A program made the translations under genes and the position numbers. Below are positions 62,034 to 64,000 of a DNA stretch of 64,000 nt, piece after piece (the first letter of the stretch is position 1; the number at the start of each line of letters is the position of its first letter). The DNA lies in assembly GCA_964513565.1 (NCBI GenBank), contig CAZENE010000008.1, positions 29,128 through 93,127 on the forward strand, written 5' to 3'. The DNA is from Delta-02 sp964513565 (lineage in GTDB: Bacteria; Desulfobacterota; Syntrophorhabdia; Syntrophorhabdales; Syntrophorhabdaceae). Under the pieces are notes generated by a model. It saw only the letters and a program-made list of their open reading frames with translations. It did not search any database and had not been told where the DNA came from.

Positions 62034-62647
62034 ACCTCCTGTCGACCTTGTCTCTCAATCTGCTCATACGGGCGTCGACGACATTTGTCTGGGGATCGAA
62101 CTGGTAATCCCAGACATGGTCGAGGATCATTGTTCTCGACACGACTTTACCCGGATTTCTCATGAGAAATTCGAGCAGGGCAAACTCACAGGGCTGTAAG
62201 TCAAGCCGCCTGCCGCCACGAAAGACCTCTCGTGTAAGAAGGTCCATCGAAAGGTCGCCTAGCACGAGTTTTGTTGTCTCTGCCGCGCCGGTAGTTCGGC
62301 GTATAAGAGCCTGTACCCTTGCAAGCAGTTCCGAAAACGCAAAGGGTTTTGTAAGATAGTCATCAGCGCCGAGTTGAAGACCTTTTACGCGGTCGTCGAC
62401 CGTGTCTTTGGCGCTGAGGATGATGACAGGGATTGCCCGCCTGGCCTCGCGCAGGCTCCGGATAACGGTAAGCCCGTCAAGCCGGGGAAGCATGATGTCA
62501 ATGATGGCAATGTCGTAAGGCTCTGTCTGCGAGGTGCAGCCCATCTTCACCGTCTACAGCATGGACGACGGTAAATCCCCCTTCTTTGAGACCCTTTACG
62601 ATGAAAGATGCAATTACCCTGTCGTCCTCGATCAGTAGGGCTCGCAT
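61972..62647 (-). CDS. OmpR-family response regulator with apparent frameshift
   Basis: An ATG at 62647 opens MRALLIEDDRVIASFIVKGL and reads through AVDGEDGLHLA, the correct first 40 residues of a receiver (acidic EDD pocket present). The frame then breaks near 62523-62535. In another frame the protein resumes at TEPYDIAIIDIMLPRLDGLT (phospho-Asp in IID), PVIILSAKD, DDYLTKPF, and a complete winged-helix OmpR effector (ALLEFLMRNPGKVVSRTMIL, RGVGYVLKE). One inserted or two deleted bases would explain it. Either a sequencing error or a recently dead regulator. The start lies 16 nt inside the CNNM gene and the stop overlaps the kinase. Confidence 0.85.
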
Positions 62648-63987
62648 GGTGTCTCTTCCTTTTCATCGTTTGGGGTGGCAAGCTGTTTCACGAGGATCTT
62701 GTCGATTCGATGTCCGTCCATATCGACGACCTCGAAGTGCCACCCGTCCCATGCAAACTGAGAACCCGTGGAAGGGATGCGCCCGAAATGCAGGAGCATA
62801 AAACCCGCAACCGTATGGTAAAAGTTGTTTTCTTCTTCGCTAGTTATATCCATTCCGAAGATGTCCTTGAACTTTTCAACGGGAAGAAGGGCGTCTATAA
62901 GCCACGAGCCATCATCCCGGCGAACAGCGTCCTGGTCGGCGGCGATATCTGTCGATGGCAAATGCCCTACCGTAGCCTCAAGGATATCGTGGAGAGTGAT
63001 CATACCTTGTATAGTCCCATATTCGTCTACTACGAGCGCAACGTGAGTGTGGGACTGCTTGAAGCGCTCAAGCACGGTAAGTGCCGACAAGCCCTCCGGT
63101 ATATAAAGAGGCGAGATGAGAAGAACGGAAAGGTCTATCGGCTGACCGGTGGCGCACCTGCTCCAGAGGCTCTTGATGGAAACGATCCCGAGGATATTAT
63201 CGGGGTCGTGATGATAAACCGGGAATTGGGAATGACCGCTTGATGTTATCTTGCGCCAATTCTCCGCCTGGTCCGCACTGATGTCGAGTATAACCAGGTC
63301 CGGCCGTGGTGTCATCAGGTCGTTGACTTTTCGATCTCCAAGGTGTAAAACGCGGTTAACCATCTCCTGTTCGTTCCTGTCGAACACCCCGGCTTCAGTA
63401 CACTGACTGATAATGATCTTAACCTCGTCTTCCGTGATAACGTTTTCCGGTACACGTCGAACTCTCAGGAGGCGAAGGACCGCGTTTGTGGACAGACTCA
63501 GGAGCCCGATCACAGGGGTTGCAGCGGTGGATAGAATGCGCATCGGAGCAGCCGTGAGAGCGGCTATACGCTCAGGGCGGCCCAATGCCAGACGCTTGGG
63601 GACAAGCTCTCCAAGCACGAGTGCAAGGTAGGTAATACCCACAACAACCAGCCCTATGCCAATAGCAGAGCTGTAAGGAGCGAAAGGCGGGATTCCCTTC
63701 AGCCAGGCCGTAAGTTTTTCAGCAATGGTTGCCCCGCTGAAAACCCCCGTCAGGATGCCGACAAGGGTAATCCCCACCTGGATTGTGGAAAGGAAGCGGT
63801 TGGGGTCCTTAAGGACATGCAACACTTCTTTCGCGCTCGCGTCCCCGTTCTCGGCAAGTTCCTGTAGCCTGGTCTTTCGGGCCGAGACCATGGCCATTTC
63901 CGCCATGGCAAAGATCCCGTTGACCACCACAAGTGCAACGATAATTATTATTTCAGTAAATAATGGACCGGAAGAATCGTCTAACAT
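62632..63987 (-). CDS. CNNM/CorC-family membrane protein (DUF21-CBS-CorC_HlyC)
   Basis: A 451-residue protein often annotated as hemolysin or magnesium/cobalt efflux protein. The DUF21 membrane domain (about residues 8-190) has VNGIFAMAEMAMVSARKTRL and GELVPKRLALGRPE. Paired CBS domains are at about 205-335 (LMTPRPDLVILDISADQ; VVDEYGTIQGMITLHDIL). The C-terminal CorC_HlyC domain is about 345-430. Likely an Mg-linked cation transporter; hemolytic activity is not implied. It is the first gene of an operon with the two-component system, which may respond to the same ions (inference). Confidence 0.93.
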   Translation of the reverse strand: MLDDSSGPLFTEIIIIVALVVVNGIFAMAEMAMVSARKTRLQELAENGDASAKEVLHVLKDPNRFLSTIQVGITLVGILTGVFSGATIAEKLTAWLKGIPPFAPYSSAIGIGLVVVGITYLALVLGELVPKRLALGRPERIAALTAAPMRILSTAATPVIGLLSLSTNAVLRLLRVRRVPENVITEDEVKIIISQCTEAGVFDRNEQEMVNRVLHLGDRKVNDLMTPRPDLVILDISADQAENWRKITSSGHSQFPVYHHDPDNILGIVSIKSLWSRCATGQPIDLSVLLISPLYIPEGLSALTVLERFKQSHTHVALVVDEYGTIQGMITLHDILEATVGHLPSTDIAADQDAVRRDDGSWLIDALLPVEKFKDIFGMDITSEEENNFYHTVAGFMLLHFGRIPSTGSQFAWDGWHFEVVDMDGHRIDKILVKQLATPNDEKEETPCEPY

Positions 63988-64000
63988 CTGATTGAGTGCA

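Noticed and set aside
1..64000. CRISPR arrays, rRNA genes, prophage or complete insertion sequences
   Set aside because: No spaced repeats, no rRNA-like sequence, and no transposase, integrase or phage structural genes were seen.

Overview
The window looks like chromosome of a Gram-negative, moderately GC-rich bacterium of the Desulfobacterota (former Deltaproteobacteria). The main reason is gene order. The run bamA-skp-lpxD-fabZ-lpxA-Gfo/Idh-lpxB-msbA-DUF374-waaA, the fused cobA-hemD gene, the run spoVG-tRNA-Gln-prs-rplY-pth-ychF, and TIGR03960 radical SAM followed by RNase G are all arrangements I associate with that group. A Syntrophorhabdus-like lineage is possible, but the sequence alone does not settle it. 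Most of the window is ordinary core genome; accessory material is concentrated at about 3.0-7.2 kb and 34.7-39.7 kb.

Layout. 0-1.2 kb: tsf (cut by the window edge) and rpsB. 1.4-3.0 kb: a protein made only of PAS domains. 3.1-4.4 kb: a Lys/Arg-rich 42-residue miniprotein coupled by ATGA to a radical SAM enzyme. 4.4-5.2 kb: a decayed patch with a broken AAA ATPase fragment and a possible IS end. 5.2-7.2 kb: an ARPP-1 (DUF6569) protein and a stand-alone ERCC4 nuclease with zinc ribbons. 7.3-8.8 kb: cobA-hemD. 9-16.9 kb: bacterial alpha-2-macroglobulin plus penicillin-binding protein 1C. 17 kb: a cold-shock protein. 17.5-34.5 kb, all leftward: ligA, MTAP phosphorylase, an amidohydrolase (SAH/MTA deaminase), Mut7-C, a 34-residue ORF and nth, then the outer-membrane and lipid A block from bamA to waaA, and mazG. 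Many junctions in this run overlap by 1-26 nt.

34.7-39.6 kb: TonB-dependent receptor, YfiR-like periplasmic protein and CHASE8 hybrid histidine kinase in one tight operon, which looks like an outer-to-inner-membrane signalling module. 39.8-42.3 kb: secDF. 42.4-46.6 kb: Smr protein, TonB, tRNA m1A methyltransferase, LOG protein and DUF72. 46.7-56.3 kb: phosphohexomutase, TIGR03960 radical SAM, RNase G, ispE, spoVG, tRNA-Gln, prs, rplY, pth and ychF. 56.5-64 kb, all leftward: a zinc-ribbon/SPFH pair, ExoD, HtpX, and a CNNM/CorC-response regulator-histidine kinase operon.

Two genes carry apparent frameshifts in otherwise normal family members: the DUF374 acyltransferase (in an A9 run) and the OmpR-type response regulator. 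Either could be a base error or a real lesion. A family of CGTAAAACG-type intergenic repeats recurs through the window. No CRISPR array, rRNA, complete insertion sequence or prophage was seen.
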